Part shown: one piece after another, positions 43,767 through 52,584 of the stretch
Numbering within the stretch: the stretch's first letter is position 1
How the letters are laid out: every line of letters starts with the position of its first letter
NCBI RefSeq assembly: GCF_026162365.1
Contig: NZ_JAOANW010000009.1
Location: forward strand, 1 to 64,000
Direction of reading: 5' to 3'
Length of the DNA stretch: 64,000 nucleotides
From: Nitratireductor luteus
GTDB lineage: Bacteria; Pseudomonadota; Alphaproteobacteria; Rhizobiales; Rhizobiaceae
Program-made: the position numbers and the translations under genes
Notes under the pieces: generated by a model
Database searches by the model: none
Seen by the model: the letters and a program-made list of their open reading frames with translations, nothing else
Told to the model about the DNA's origin: nothing

Positions 43767-45053
43767 TCAAATGAATCTCGGCATGAGAAGCTTTGGCAGC
43801 CACAAAGAGAGCGCAGGAACAAAGATGACGGCGAGGATGACGAGAATCATAAGGGCGAGGAAGATGAACATCTGCGGCATGACCTTGACGACGGAAACCT
43901 TCGAGATCATCGAAGCGACGAGCAGGCAGAGCCCATAGGGCGGCGTTACAAGGCCGAGCGCCAGCGTCATGATCACGACGATGCCGGTCTGCACCGGATG
44001 GGCGCCGGAGGCTTCGACTAGCCGTGACACGATTGGCATGAAGATGATGATGGCCGGCACCGCATCGAGAAAGGTTCCAAGCACGAGAAAAAGCGCCATG
44101 ATGGCGATGAGGGTCGCTTCCGGTGACCCGAGCGCCGGCTCGGCAAAGTGTACCGCCATGTCCGGCACTTCCAAAAAGGCCAGAAGCCATCCGAAGAAGG
44201 AGGCGGCCGCGACCGCCAGCAGCGGCAGCGAATAGTTCACGACGGTTTCGCTCAGCAGCCTGGGAATGGAGCGGATCGGAAACGAACGGTAGACGATGAA
44301 GATGAGGAAAGCCGTATAGACCGTCGCCACCATGCCCGCTTCGGTCGCCGTGAACTGGCCGGACAGCACGCCGCCCAAAATGATCGCCGGCACAATCAGC
44401 GGGCCAATCGCCGCGCGGCCGGTGCGCCCAATCTCGCCGGCACCCTTCCACGGTTCAGCCGGGCTGCCATAAGAAACCGCATGCACGAACGAGTAGACCA
44501 TCTGCACCAACCCGACGAGGAGGCCCGGAATGGCACCAGCCAGGAACAGCGCTCCGATCGAGACATTGCCGGCGGCGCCGTATATGACCATCAGGATGCT
44601 GGGCGGGATGATCGCGCCCATTGTCGAGGAGGCGGCCGTTAGCGCCACCACAAACGGCTCCGAATAGCCGCGCGATTTCATCGACGGGATGAGAATGGCG
44701 CCAACACCTGCCGTATCTGCCACCGCCGATCCGGACATGCCGGCAAACAACATGCTGACGACGACATTGACATGGGCAAGACCGCCCTTGATGTGGCCAA
44801 CGAGCGCCATCGCGAAATTCATGATGCGGTCGGTCACTTCGCCCGCGTTCATCATCTGGCCGGCGAGCAGGAAGAAAGGCACAGCAAGCAGTGGAAACGA
44901 GTTCAGTCCCTCATACAATCTAGAAATGGCGACGATCGGATTGAGCCCCTCGATGAAGACGACGAGAAAGCCCGAGAGCCCTAGCGCCATGGCGATCGGC
45001 ACGCGCAGCAGAAGCAGAACAAAAAAACTGGCGAAAAGAACCGTAACGCTCAT
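43767..45053 (-). CDS. dctM: TRAP transporter large permease DctM
   Basis: The 428-residue inner-membrane protein of the DctM family has about 12 helices. Typical motifs are PFFLLAGQMMNAG near 58, AGMSGSAVADTAGVG near 93, STMGAIIPPSI near 125 and GLVTPPYGLCL near 375. TRAP systems import organic acids with Na+ or H+. The ATG at 45053 overlaps the dctQ stop by four bases. Confidence 0.92.
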   Translation of the reverse strand: MSVTVLFASFFVLLLLRVPIAMALGLSGFLVVFIEGLNPIVAISRLYEGLNSFPLLAVPFFLLAGQMMNAGEVTDRIMNFAMALVGHIKGGLAHVNVVVSMLFAGMSGSAVADTAGVGAILIPSMKSRGYSEPFVVALTAASSTMGAIIPPSILMVIYGAAGNVSIGALFLAGAIPGLLVGLVQMVYSFVHAVSYGSPAEPWKGAGEIGRTGRAAIGPLIVPAIILGGVLSGQFTATEAGMVATVYTAFLIFIVYRSFPIRSIPRLLSETVVNYSLPLLAVAAASFFGWLLAFLEVPDMAVHFAEPALGSPEATLIAIMALFLVLGTFLDAVPAIIIFMPIVSRLVEASGAHPVQTGIVVIMTLALGLVTPPYGLCLLVASMISKVSVVKVMPQMFIFLALMILVILAVIFVPALSLWLPKLLMPRFI

Positions 45054-45559
45054 TCCCCGGTCTCCGGCAGAGTGTTGCACGCAGCGCTTTGCGCGCGGGA
45101 CGGATTTGCAATCAGATCGGCCAAATTGCCAAGAGCGAAGACGAACATGATGGCGGCAGAAACCGGAATCGCCGAATAGACGTAAATGCGTCTGTATCCG
45201 AGCATCATGGAATATTGTTTGTAACCCGACAGGGCAAAATTCAGCCCGTAAAAGGCAACGAGCACGATAAAGCAGAGCACCAGAATATAAGCTGTCGCTT
45301 GCAAGATCATTTCGGCGCGTTGCGAGCGAAACGCGACGAGCTCCACCGTGAAATGCATGTTCTTGCGCACGCCGACGGCAGCGCCGAGAAAGACCGACCA
45401 GACGAACAGCGCCAAGGCGATATCCACCGTCCACAAAATAGGCAGCTCGATGATTTCCCTGAACACCACGTCGAGAAAGACCAGGATGATGAAGGAGGCG
45501 AGCGACACCGCACAGAGGGCGCGCACCAAGGCTTCCAATGCGTCGAAAAACTTGATCAT
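45050..45559 (-). CDS. dctQ: TRAP transporter small permease DctQ
   Basis: The 169-residue four-helix membrane protein shows the DctQ pattern with VFLDVVFREIIELPILWTVD and LFVWSVFLGAAVGVRKNMHF. It couples the large permease and the binding protein. It follows dctP after a 65-bp gap holding a terminator-like hairpin, and is coupled to dctM. Confidence 0.9.
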   Translation of the reverse strand: MIKFFDALEALVRALCAVSLASFIILVFLDVVFREIIELPILWTVDIALALFVWSVFLGAAVGVRKNMHFTVELVAFRSQRAEMILQATAYILVLCFIVLVAFYGLNFALSGYKQYSMMLGYRRIYVYSAIPVSAAIMFVFALGNLADLIANPSRAQSAACNTLPETGE

Positions 45560-45577
45560 GGTCAGACCGTCCGCGAA

Positions 45578-45606
45578 GAAAAATGCCGGCGCCTTGACGC
45601 CGGCAT
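45578..45606 (-). terminator. Attenuating terminator between dctP and dctQ
   Basis: Minus-strand ATGCCGGCG and CGCCGGCAT pair perfectly (9 bp) around a 6-base loop and are followed by TTTTC. It would let most transcripts end after dctP, giving excess binding protein. Confidence 0.75.
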
Positions 45607-45624
45607 CGTTTCAAGAAACGAGCG

Positions 45625-46632
45625 CTATCGCAGCTCGCGGATGCGCGTCAGCACATCCTGCATGCCCAGCTCCTCCGCCGCGCTGTCCTGGATCGGGGCG
45701 ACTTTCTCCACGAAGCCGTCCGTATCGACTTCATTGACCTGAACACCGGAATTGGCGACCAGTTCTTCAAGCATGTCGGCGTCGGTTTTTGCCGCGTAAT
45801 CGATCGACAGGTCCGTCGCCTCCTTGCCGATCTCCAAGAGCGTGTCCTGCTGGTCGGCCGTCAGGCTGTCCCAGCGCGACTGACTGATGAACACGAAACC
45901 GACGAGCCATTGGTGGCCTGTCAGGCTGTAATAGGGCGCCACCTCGTAGTGCTTGTTGGCAGCATAGACGGCCGCCGCATTCTCGGCGCCCTTGGCAAGG
46001 CCGGTCTGAAGCGCCGTGTAGACATCGGAGAACGGGATGGAAAATGGCGAAGCGCCGATCGCGCCCCAAACCTGCGATTCGATCGGCGATCCCATGACCC
46101 GCAGACGCAGGCCATCGACATCATCGACCATTTCCACCGCGCCGACCGCGTTGTAAAGGTTGCGCACGCCCGCCGTGATCGTCGCCACACGCTTCATGGC
46201 AACGTCCGATTCGGCGATCTTCTCATCGATCAGCGCGTTAAGCGCCTCGTCGTTCAGCGCCTTACGGAAATCCTCCTGCGTCGGGAAGATATAGCTGACA
46301 GAAAAAAAGCCCATCGATGGCACGAAGGTAGAGGTCCAGGCCGAGGCGGCGATCGCCATGTCCTGCACGCCTGCCATCACCGATTCGAGCATTGGCACCT
46401 CCTCGCCGAGCTGGGCGGCGGGGAAGATCTTGATATCGAGGCCCTCGAGACGCTTATCAGCCTCTTGGGCAAAATGGTCCGCGACCGCGTGGTAAACGTG
46501 ATTGGTCTGCTGGTTATGGCCGAAGCGCAGGGTCTCCCCCTGTGCCACCGCGACCGTGAGCCCCATCGCGGCGAGCGTCGTCAGCGCGACCGCCAACCTG
46601 CGCCCGGTCATTTTTGCCGTGTGAAACACCAT
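45625..46632 (-). CDS. dctP: TRAP transporter substrate-binding protein DctP
   Basis: The 335-residue periplasmic protein has a signal peptide (about 1-32, ending AVAQG-ET), and DctP-family features: FGHNQQTNHVYH at the N-terminus of the mature part, and the ligand-carboxylate Arg in GLRLRVMGSPIESQVWGAIG followed by PFSDVYTALQTGLAKGAENA. ATG 46632 has a GGAGGGAG site upstream. The carboxylate Arg implies an acid ligand such as a sugar acid, which differs from the neutral ligand expected for the RbsB-type proteins. Confidence 0.92.
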   Translation of the reverse strand: MVFHTAKMTGRRLAVALTTLAAMGLTVAVAQGETLRFGHNQQTNHVYHAVADHFAQEADKRLEGLDIKIFPAAQLGEEVPMLESVMAGVQDMAIAASAWTSTFVPSMGFFSVSYIFPTQEDFRKALNDEALNALIDEKIAESDVAMKRVATITAGVRNLYNAVGAVEMVDDVDGLRLRVMGSPIESQVWGAIGASPFSIPFSDVYTALQTGLAKGAENAAAVYAANKHYEVAPYYSLTGHQWLVGFVFISQSRWDSLTADQQDTLLEIGKEATDLSIDYAAKTDADMLEELVANSGVQVNEVDTDGFVEKVAPIQDSAAEELGMQDVLTRIRELR

Positions 46633-46744
46633 GATTTCTCCCTCCCTATGTTTGGACAAGCAGTCTCGCTTGGCCCTTCCGAAAACTCCGCACTGCGTTG
46701 CGGGCTCTCCTCTGCCGCGATGAGACGCGTCCCGCTCGGATTTA

Positions 46745-46758
46745 AGAAAACGTTTTCT
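46745..46758. promoter_or_regulatory. Perfect LacI-type operator between dctP and lacI
   Basis: AGAAAACGTTTTCT is a perfect 14-bp palindrome with central CG. It lies 113 bp before dctP and 107 bp before the divergent LacI gene, fitting control of both. Confidence 0.78.
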
Positions 46759-46798
46759 CAAGCATATGAAGCCATGTCAATGCCCTATCGAAAACTCC

Positions 46799-46815
46799 AA
46801 GCGTACTTTACGCTT
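46799..46815. promoter_or_regulatory. Second palindrome in the dctP-lacI region
   Basis: AAGCGTA-CTT-TACGCTT has perfect 7-bp arms and lies 50 bp before the LacI start. Its sequence is unlike the 12-bp operators, so a different regulator or a transcript hairpin is possible. Confidence 0.4.
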
Positions 46816-46864
46816 GCGAATTTAGATGTAATAAATCGATTTCAAGAACAGCAGGAAATCACGA

Positions 46865-47893
46865 GTGCCAAGTCCTTCCAGCGAAAAGACCAAACTGGTC
46901 GATGTGGCAAAGCGCGCTGGATGTTCGCCAGCCACCGTCTCGCGCGTCCTTAACAACAATCCCAAGGTCGGCCGCAACGAACGCGAACGTGTGCTCAAGG
47001 CCGCCGCGGAGCTTGGCTATGTACCCAACGGCTCTGCCCGAGCACTTCGCTCGACCCGCTCACGCCTGGTCGGCACAATCATCCCCACGCTCGATCATGC
47101 AATCTACGCCATCATGGTCAGCGGCCTTCAGGCCCGCCTGGCCGAAGGCGGTGTATCATTGATCATGAACACCTCCTCATATGACCTCAACATGGAGTAT
47201 GAACAGGCGCGGCTACTGGTCGAGCGCGGTGTCGAAACAGTCGTTCTGGTCGGCTCGGAACACAAGAGCGAAACCATTGAGCTCCTGCAGCGGGATCGCA
47301 TCGGATACGTCTTCACATACACCTGCCACGCCACCGGCGACGCCGCCGCGATCGGCTTTGACAATAAGAAGGCGGGGGTAACTGCCGCAAACTATCTTCA
47401 TAGCCTCGGCCACCGGACATTCGGCATGATTGCCGGCATCACGAATGGCAATGATCGCGCCCGCGAGCGTCGGGATGGCTTCCTTGCTGGTCTCGCGTCC
47501 CTCGGCATCGGGAAGGAAAGCATCGGCGTCGTCGAGGCTCGCTACGACTTGGGTAGTGGTAAGCAGGCGATGCAGGCCCTGCTGCAATTATACCCCGATC
47601 TCACGGCCGTTTTTTGCGGCAGTGACATCATCGCGGCCGGCGCTCTCAAATACTGCCAATCGCGTGGCATCCGGGTGCCCGAGGACTTGTCAATCATAGG
47701 TTTTGATAACCTTGAAATCGCGACCCTGACCAGCCCCGAACTTACCACACTCGAGGTACCAGCCAGGGAAATGGGCACTCTTGCAGGGGAGTATGCCCTC
47801 ACAGGTCCTGAAGAGCGGCACCTAATGCGTGAGCGAGAACTGGATGTTCGTCTCATCGTGCGGTCCAGCTCCGGCGCGGCAAAATCTGTGTGA
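46865..47893 (+). CDS. LacI-family regulator of the catabolic locus
   Basis: The 342-residue regulator starts with GTG at 46865. The helix-turn-helix spans residues 10-30 (LVDVAKRAGCSPATVSRVLN), then the hinge helix GSARALRSTRS near 58 and a sugar-binding core. It is divergent from dctP across the perfect operator at 46745, and the same motif occurs before the other units of the locus, so it is the probable local repressor. The inducer is unknown. Confidence 0.88.
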   Translation: MPSPSSEKTKLVDVAKRAGCSPATVSRVLNNNPKVGRNERERVLKAAAELGYVPNGSARALRSTRSRLVGTIIPTLDHAIYAIMVSGLQARLAEGGVSLIMNTSSYDLNMEYEQARLLVERGVETVVLVGSEHKSETIELLQRDRIGYVFTYTCHATGDAAAIGFDNKKAGVTAANYLHSLGHRTFGMIAGITNGNDRARERRDGFLAGLASLGIGKESIGVVEARYDLGSGKQAMQALLQLYPDLTAVFCGSDIIAAGALKYCQSRGIRVPEDLSIIGFDNLEIATLTSPELTTLEVPAREMGTLAGEYALTGPEERHLMRERELDVRLIVRSSSGAAKSV

Positions 47894-48047
47894 ACGAAAC
47901 CGGCCAAGGAGATGAGAACAGGGCTCGGCGCAGATGCGGCATCGGGCTGAGGCACAACTCCTTTTCCCAAGTTGGTTTGACTGCCGCAGCGGTCTCAAGT
48001 TCTCGGGAGCCACGGCAGCAATCTTTTCATCGCCCGTTTTCAGCGCG

Positions 48048-48458
48048 CTACGCGGCAAAGCTGGCCTCGAATTCAGGGTTGGTGCAGGGATAAAGCCCGA
48101 TGATGGACGTACCGGTCTTGACCAGACCAACGACGAAATCCTCATAGATGGTCATTTCGGTCGCTTCGCTCGCCACCTCTTCGGCCAGATGCGCAGGCAC
48201 AACAATCACGGAATCCTCGTCACCAACGATGATCGCCGGGAAAGACAGGTGCATCACCGCAAGCGGTGGGCTGGTGATCGCGATCGCCTCGTTGTTCGTC
48301 AAATTGGTCGGGCTCGATGGCCGGGTGTGATAGGCTGGAATATCGAGTTCGCCGATCCGCGCCGCGTCACGGAAGCCTCCGTCGGTCACGACACCTATCG
48401 CCCCGCGCATCATCAAACGGGTGATCAAAATATCGCCCGCAGACGCAGCCTCCGCCTG
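48048..48458 (-). pseudogene. RraA-like protein, C-terminal fragment
   Basis: About 137 codons match the C-terminal half of RraA-type proteins (GAIGVVTDGGFRDAARIGELDIPAYH ... GDEDSVIVVPAHLAEEVA ... SIIGLYPCTNPEF), which act as class II aldolases or decarboxylases on keto acids, or lack known activity. The frame is family-like up to a TAA at 48461-48459; the normal N-terminal half (about 100 residues) is missing. It is probably a dead relic of a catabolic gene of this locus. The 154 bp between it and the LacI stop show nothing. Confidence 0.75.
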
Positions 48459-48460
48459 TT

Positions 48461-48795
48461 AGCCAGCTAGTGCCAAGGACCAATCGTCTCTTGGCTCACG
48501 ATGGCCGCATGCCTCTGTTTGCAGTCTTGGGTCACTGCTTTGAAGGGTGTATGAATCTTCATCTACCCGCCTCACCCGCCGATGGCATCGCACGGCTCGT
48601 GGCGTACGCCACCGTGCCAGACCTTCCCTTGGTGGCGATCGCGGCGGTTTCCCGTTCGCATGTTCTTACGCCCTGTTGGCAGCGAGTTTGGCGTGGTTTG
48701 GCACTTGGGTTCCCGGTTCTTCTACGATTGCTGGTCCTGTTATGGTGGCAGGCCTGCGTTGCCCCGAGACCCTTGGCCTTGAGCCTTTAGCGCCA
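48461..48795. other. 335-bp stretch without recognised gene
   Basis: Short frames exist on both strands but none resembles a known family or has consistent codon use. It separates the truncated RraA fragment from the glutamate dehydrogenase end and may be a rearrangement scar. Confidence 0.4.
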
Positions 48796-50274
48796 TCAAA
48801 TCCCAATCGCCTCGTACAGCCCCTTGATGCGCGTAAGAGCGAGGACGTATGCAGCGGTACGGAAATCGGTCACGGCAGGGTTGTCGGCCAACAGAACCGA
48901 CATTCGGGCATAGGTCGCGCGCATCTTTTCCTCAAGACCGGAGCGCACAAGATCAAGCTCAGCACCACCGGTGGCGAAGGCGGTCTTGTGCTCGGGAGCA
49001 AACTCGATATTGAGCGCATGCTCCAACCCTTCGATCAGTCTTGCTTGTTCGCGCTCGCGTTGACGGCGCTGCATCAGCCCGAAGGGCATGTGCGTGATGT
49101 TCTTGACCCATTCGAAATAACTGACGGTGACACCACCGGCATTGGCGAAAAGGTCGGGGATGATCACGACTCCCATCTCGTTGAGGATGTGGTCCGCCGC
49201 GTAGGTTACGGGTCCATTCGCCGCTTCTACGATCAACTGAGCTTTGATCCGCTGAGCGTTGCCGGAATGAATGACGCTTTCGAGCGCGGCGGGAATGAGA
49301 ATGTCGCACGCGCGTTCCAAAGCCCCGGCGCCGTCCGGGTCGTAGTCGCCACCGCCGAAACCCTTGACGCCGCCACGGCTGTCCACATGCGCCTTGAGAG
49401 CTTCGACATCGAGGCCATCCGCTTTGCCGACCACCCCGTCCCGCTCAATCACCGCGATGATCCGGCAACCATCTTCGGCGAGGAATTTTGCCGCATGATA
49501 TCCCACATTGCCCAAGCCCTGGACGATGACTCGGCATCCGTCGAGGGATTTGGGCAGTCGGGTGCGTTCTCGATCGCGGTCACTATTGAAGAACTCTCGA
49601 ATGGCATATTGCACGCCCCGACCTGTGGCTTCGACACGCCCCTCAATGCCCCCAGCCGTTACCGGCTTGCCTGTGACGCAGGCAGCGGCATTGATGTCCC
49701 CTGGATGGATGCGCAGATATTCATTGGCCATCCACACCATGGTTCGCTCGGACGTCCCTACATCCGGCGCCGGCACATTGATGGCGGGACTCAAGAAATT
49801 CTGCCGCGCCAATTCCTGGGCGAAGCGGCGGGTGATGCGCTCGAGTTCGGCGTCAGTCCAGTCTGCCACGTTGATCTTCAGAGCCCCCTTCGAGCCTCCA
49901 AAGGGCAGATCCATCAGGGCACACTTATAGGTCATCAAAGCCGCCAGGGCCTCGACCTCGCTCTGATCGACGTTTGGTGCATACCGGATGCCGCCCTTGG
50001 CCGGCGCCGGATGATTGGTATGCACCGCTCGCCAGCCCTCGAAAGTGAACATCCTGCCGCGCAACCGCACGCCGAACCGGGTGATATAGGTCTCGTTGCA
50101 AATGCGGATCTTCTCGGCCAGCCCATCCTGCATCGGCACCAGTTCCACCGCCCGGCGGAACATCGCATCGACATCGGACAGAAAGCCGCGATGCGCGGGA
50201 TCTGTTGCCGCATCGTCCAAAACAGCAAGGTCCTGCAATTCAGTCTCCCGAACGATCAGCGTCGTCTTATGCAA
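48796..50274 (-). CDS. Glu/Leu/Phe/Val dehydrogenase
   Basis: The 492-residue amino-acid dehydrogenase has catalytic Lys residues in PAPAKGGIRYAP near 95 and LPFGGSKGAL near 127, the catalytic Asp in VPAPDVGT near 168, and a Rossmann GLGNVGYHAA near 253. Glutamate dehydrogenase is the most likely activity. The start appears to be TTG at 50274, as no ATG is near. It follows the phosphonopyruvate-hydrolase-like gene by 131 bp and could recycle the 2-oxoglutarate/glutamate pair for the aminotransferase. Confidence 0.87.
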   Translation of the reverse strand: MHKTTLIVRETELQDLAVLDDAATDPAHRGFLSDVDAMFRRAVELVPMQDGLAEKIRICNETYITRFGVRLRGRMFTFEGWRAVHTNHPAPAKGGIRYAPNVDQSEVEALAALMTYKCALMDLPFGGSKGALKINVADWTDAELERITRRFAQELARQNFLSPAINVPAPDVGTSERTMVWMANEYLRIHPGDINAAACVTGKPVTAGGIEGRVEATGRGVQYAIREFFNSDRDRERTRLPKSLDGCRVIVQGLGNVGYHAAKFLAEDGCRIIAVIERDGVVGKADGLDVEALKAHVDSRGGVKGFGGGDYDPDGAGALERACDILIPAALESVIHSGNAQRIKAQLIVEAANGPVTYAADHILNEMGVVIIPDLFANAGGVTVSYFEWVKNITHMPFGLMQRRQREREQARLIEGLEHALNIEFAPEHKTAFATGGAELDLVRSGLEEKMRATYARMSVLLADNPAVTDFRTAAYVLALTRIKGLYEAIGI

Positions 50275-50405
50275 GCGTGAAAGAAGTGCGTGCTGAGAAC
50301 GCGCGCAGCGTCATCTGAATGTCCTACGCGCGTATAATTGTTCCTTCCGATTGCCACCGTGTCCACCGCGCCGGGCGGGCACGGCCGTGGAGCGGAATCG
50401 CCCGG

Positions 50406-51284
50406 TCAGCGCAGGAAGCGCTTTTCGCTTTCCGTCACCTGATCCATTCTTTGCAGGCGAAAGATTTCGGAAACAGGGACAATCTCCGCGTCGGTATTCT
50501 GAATGCCGCCATCCTTGATGATCTGCGCAAAGACCTGCCGCATGCCGGTGACGGCTCCACGCACCGCATGATTGCCATAGATCAGGATGCCGACTTTCTT
50601 CAGGGCCTTGGCGCGCGCCTCGGTCATCTGCGGGTAGGCGGTGGGCACGATGACGATCGGCGCGTTCCCGTCCCAATTGTTGATGAAGCTCTCGATCTCG
50701 TCGGGCGTCTTCTGCTTGGAATGAATGAGGATCATGTCGGCACCAGCCGCTTCATATGCGCGCGCCCGTTCCAGGGCTTCCGTCTCGCCGCGGCCGGCGA
50801 TCAACGCTTCGGTGCGCGCAATAATCAGGAAATCGGAATCCTTGCGCGCGCTGACGGCGGCTTCGACCTTACCCTGGAACTCGGGAATGGAGACCAGTTC
50901 CTGCCGGCCGCCCTCGATCAGTGATGTGACCTTGGGGAACATCTTGTCTTCGATCACGACGGCGGCGGCCCCGGCGGCTTCATACTGCTCGATCGTATAG
51001 AGCACGTTGATCGCATTGCCGTATCCGGTGTCGACATCGGCCACGATCGGCAACGAGGTGCGCTCCGCCATATGGCGCATGTTGGTGAGGTGCTCGGCCA
51101 TGGAAACCAGCGAAACATCGGCCAGGCCCATTGCGGCCGAATACTCAAACCCGCTGGCCCAGATACCGTCGAATCCGGCTTCCTCGACCAGGATCGCAGA
51201 GAGTGGATCGTGCGCGGCCATCACCCGCGCCATTTCCCCCTTGGCCACAATCTCGCGCAGATTTTTGCTTGTCTTTCGCATCAT
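50406..51284 (-). CDS. PEP-mutase/isocitrate-lyase family, probable phosphonopyruvate hydrolase
   Basis: The 292-residue TIM-barrel protein has the family metal motif DVDTGYGN (83-90) and the gating loop EDKMFPKVTSL (112-122). PEP mutases have Asn in this loop (EDK...NS), while phosphonopyruvate hydrolase of Variovorax has Thr. Thr120 here therefore points to C-P bond hydrolysis, giving pyruvate and phosphate. No phosphonopyruvate decarboxylase is nearby, as a biosynthetic mutase would need. It is co-oriented with an aminotransferase 15 bp upstream and an ABC importer, fitting phosphonoalanine use. An oxaloacetase or 2-methylisocitrate-lyase role is less likely. Confidence 0.8.
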   Translation of the reverse strand: MMRKTSKNLREIVAKGEMARVMAAHDPLSAILVEEAGFDGIWASGFEYSAAMGLADVSLVSMAEHLTNMRHMAERTSLPIVADVDTGYGNAINVLYTIEQYEAAGAAAVVIEDKMFPKVTSLIEGGRQELVSIPEFQGKVEAAVSARKDSDFLIIARTEALIAGRGETEALERARAYEAAGADMILIHSKQKTPDEIESFINNWDGNAPIVIVPTAYPQMTEARAKALKKVGILIYGNHAVRGAVTGMRQVFAQIIKDGGIQNTDAEIVPVSEIFRLQRMDQVTESEKRFLR

Positions 51285-51299
51285 TTGAACCTTTCAGGC

Positions 51300-52520
51300 C
51301 TAAGCCACGTCTTGCGGGGATGGGAATTTGGACACTGCTTGCCCGATAGCGGCGCAAGCCTTTTTCAGATCGTCTTCGGAGGACGCATAGGAGATGCGGA
51401 TGAAACCGGCGGCGAGGAAACCCGAGCCGGGCACGACCGCCACGCCGGCCTCCTCCATGAGGTACATGGCAAAATCCATGTCTGTCTCAAGCCGTTTGCC
51501 AGAGGGCGTGTCGCGGCCAAGAAGCTTCTGGCAACCGACAAAGACATAGAACGCTCCGTCCGGTGTACTGCATTCGAGACCCGGGATATTGTTGATCAGG
51601 TTCACGACGAGATCCCGGCGCACCTTGAAGGCATCGCGGAATTCACGAATGAAACTCTGGTCGCCGTTGAGGGCTTCGACGGCCGCGTATTGGGAAATCG
51701 AGCAGGTGTGCGAGGTCGATTGCCCCTGCACTGTGTTCATGGCCTTGACAAGTTCGATCGGGCCGCCGGCATATCCAACCCGCCATCCTGTCATGGCGTA
51801 GGATTTGGAGACACCATTGACGGTCAGCGTGCGCGAGGCGAGATCGGGGGCTGCTTCGGCCATCGTGCTGAACTCGGCCTCGCCATAGACCAGATGTTCG
51901 TAGATGTCGTCGGCCAGCACCCAGACATCGGGGAAATCGCGCAGCACCGCCGCAAGATCCTCGAGGTTCTGGCGCGTATAGACTGCTCCGGTCGGATTGG
52001 ACGGCGAATTTAGCATCAGCCATTTCGTTTTCGACGTGATGGCCGCACGCAGATCGTCGGGCCGCATGATGAAGCCGTTCTCGACACGGGTTTCGATCGG
52101 CACGGGAACGCCGCCCGCTAGTTTGATCATCTCCGGATAGGACACCCAACACGGCGTGGGGAAGACGACCTCGTCGCCCGCATCGAGGCTTGCTACCAGG
52201 GCGTTGAACAAGAGCTGTTTTGCGCCACAGCCGACGGTAATCTGGTCCGTCGTGAAGTTCAGCGAGTTCTCGCGCTGGAATTTTCGCACCACTGCTTCGC
52301 GCAGTTCGGGAATACCGGCGACAGCCGTATACTTGGTGCGCCCGGCATGGATGGCATTAATGGCTGCCTGGGAGATGTTTTCCGGAGTGCCGAAGTCCGG
52401 CTCTCCCTGGCTGAGCGTGATGATCGATTTGCCCTCAGCCCGCAAAGTCGCGGCAAGCGCCGTCATGGCTTTTGTTTGCGAAGGTTTTACCGCCGACAAT
52501 TTGGCAGACAGGATACCCAT
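51300..52520 (-). CDS. Class I aminotransferase (aspartate type), putative phosphonoalanine transaminase
   Basis: The 406-residue PLP enzyme has NSPSNPTGAVY near 173, the PLP-Lys motif SKSYAMTGWRVGY near 236 and the C-terminal substrate Arg in FIRISYASS near 378. It is of the AspC/AAT-I-gamma type. Placed 15 bp before the phosphonopyruvate-hydrolase-like gene, it would turn L-phosphonoalanine into phosphonopyruvate. A general aspartate transaminase is the alternative. Confidence 0.85.
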   Translation of the reverse strand: MGILSAKLSAVKPSQTKAMTALAATLRAEGKSIITLSQGEPDFGTPENISQAAINAIHAGRTKYTAVAGIPELREAVVRKFQRENSLNFTTDQITVGCGAKQLLFNALVASLDAGDEVVFPTPCWVSYPEMIKLAGGVPVPIETRVENGFIMRPDDLRAAITSKTKWLMLNSPSNPTGAVYTRQNLEDLAAVLRDFPDVWVLADDIYEHLVYGEAEFSTMAEAAPDLASRTLTVNGVSKSYAMTGWRVGYAGGPIELVKAMNTVQGQSTSHTCSISQYAAVEALNGDQSFIREFRDAFKVRRDLVVNLINNIPGLECSTPDGAFYVFVGCQKLLGRDTPSGKRLETDMDFAMYLMEEAGVAVVPGSGFLAAGFIRISYASSEDDLKKACAAIGQAVSKFPSPQDVA

Positions 52521-52548
52521 TTTTCGGTCCTTTGGATTTGAAGGAGAA

Positions 52549-52568
52549 GGGCCGGTTCTACCCGGCCC
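52549..52568 (-). other. Stem-loop after the ABC binding-protein gene
   Basis: GGGCCGG and CCGGCCC are perfect 7-bp arms with a 6-base loop, 16 bp past the binding-protein stop and 28 bp before the aminotransferase start. On the minus strand it is followed by TTCTCCTTC, not a pure T-run, so attenuation or mRNA stabilisation is likely. Confidence 0.55.
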
Positions 52569-52584
52569 CAGACTTGCGGAGGCC

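Noticed and set aside
48547-50280. 577-codon plus-strand frame opposite glutamate dehydrogenase
   Set aside because: It is a shadow of the dehydrogenase codons; the minus strand has all catalytic motifs.
50406-51284. Reading the PEP-mutase-family gene as a phosphonate biosynthesis gene
   Set aside because: No phosphonopyruvate decarboxylase or downstream biosynthetic gene is near, and the loop Thr fits the hydrolase.
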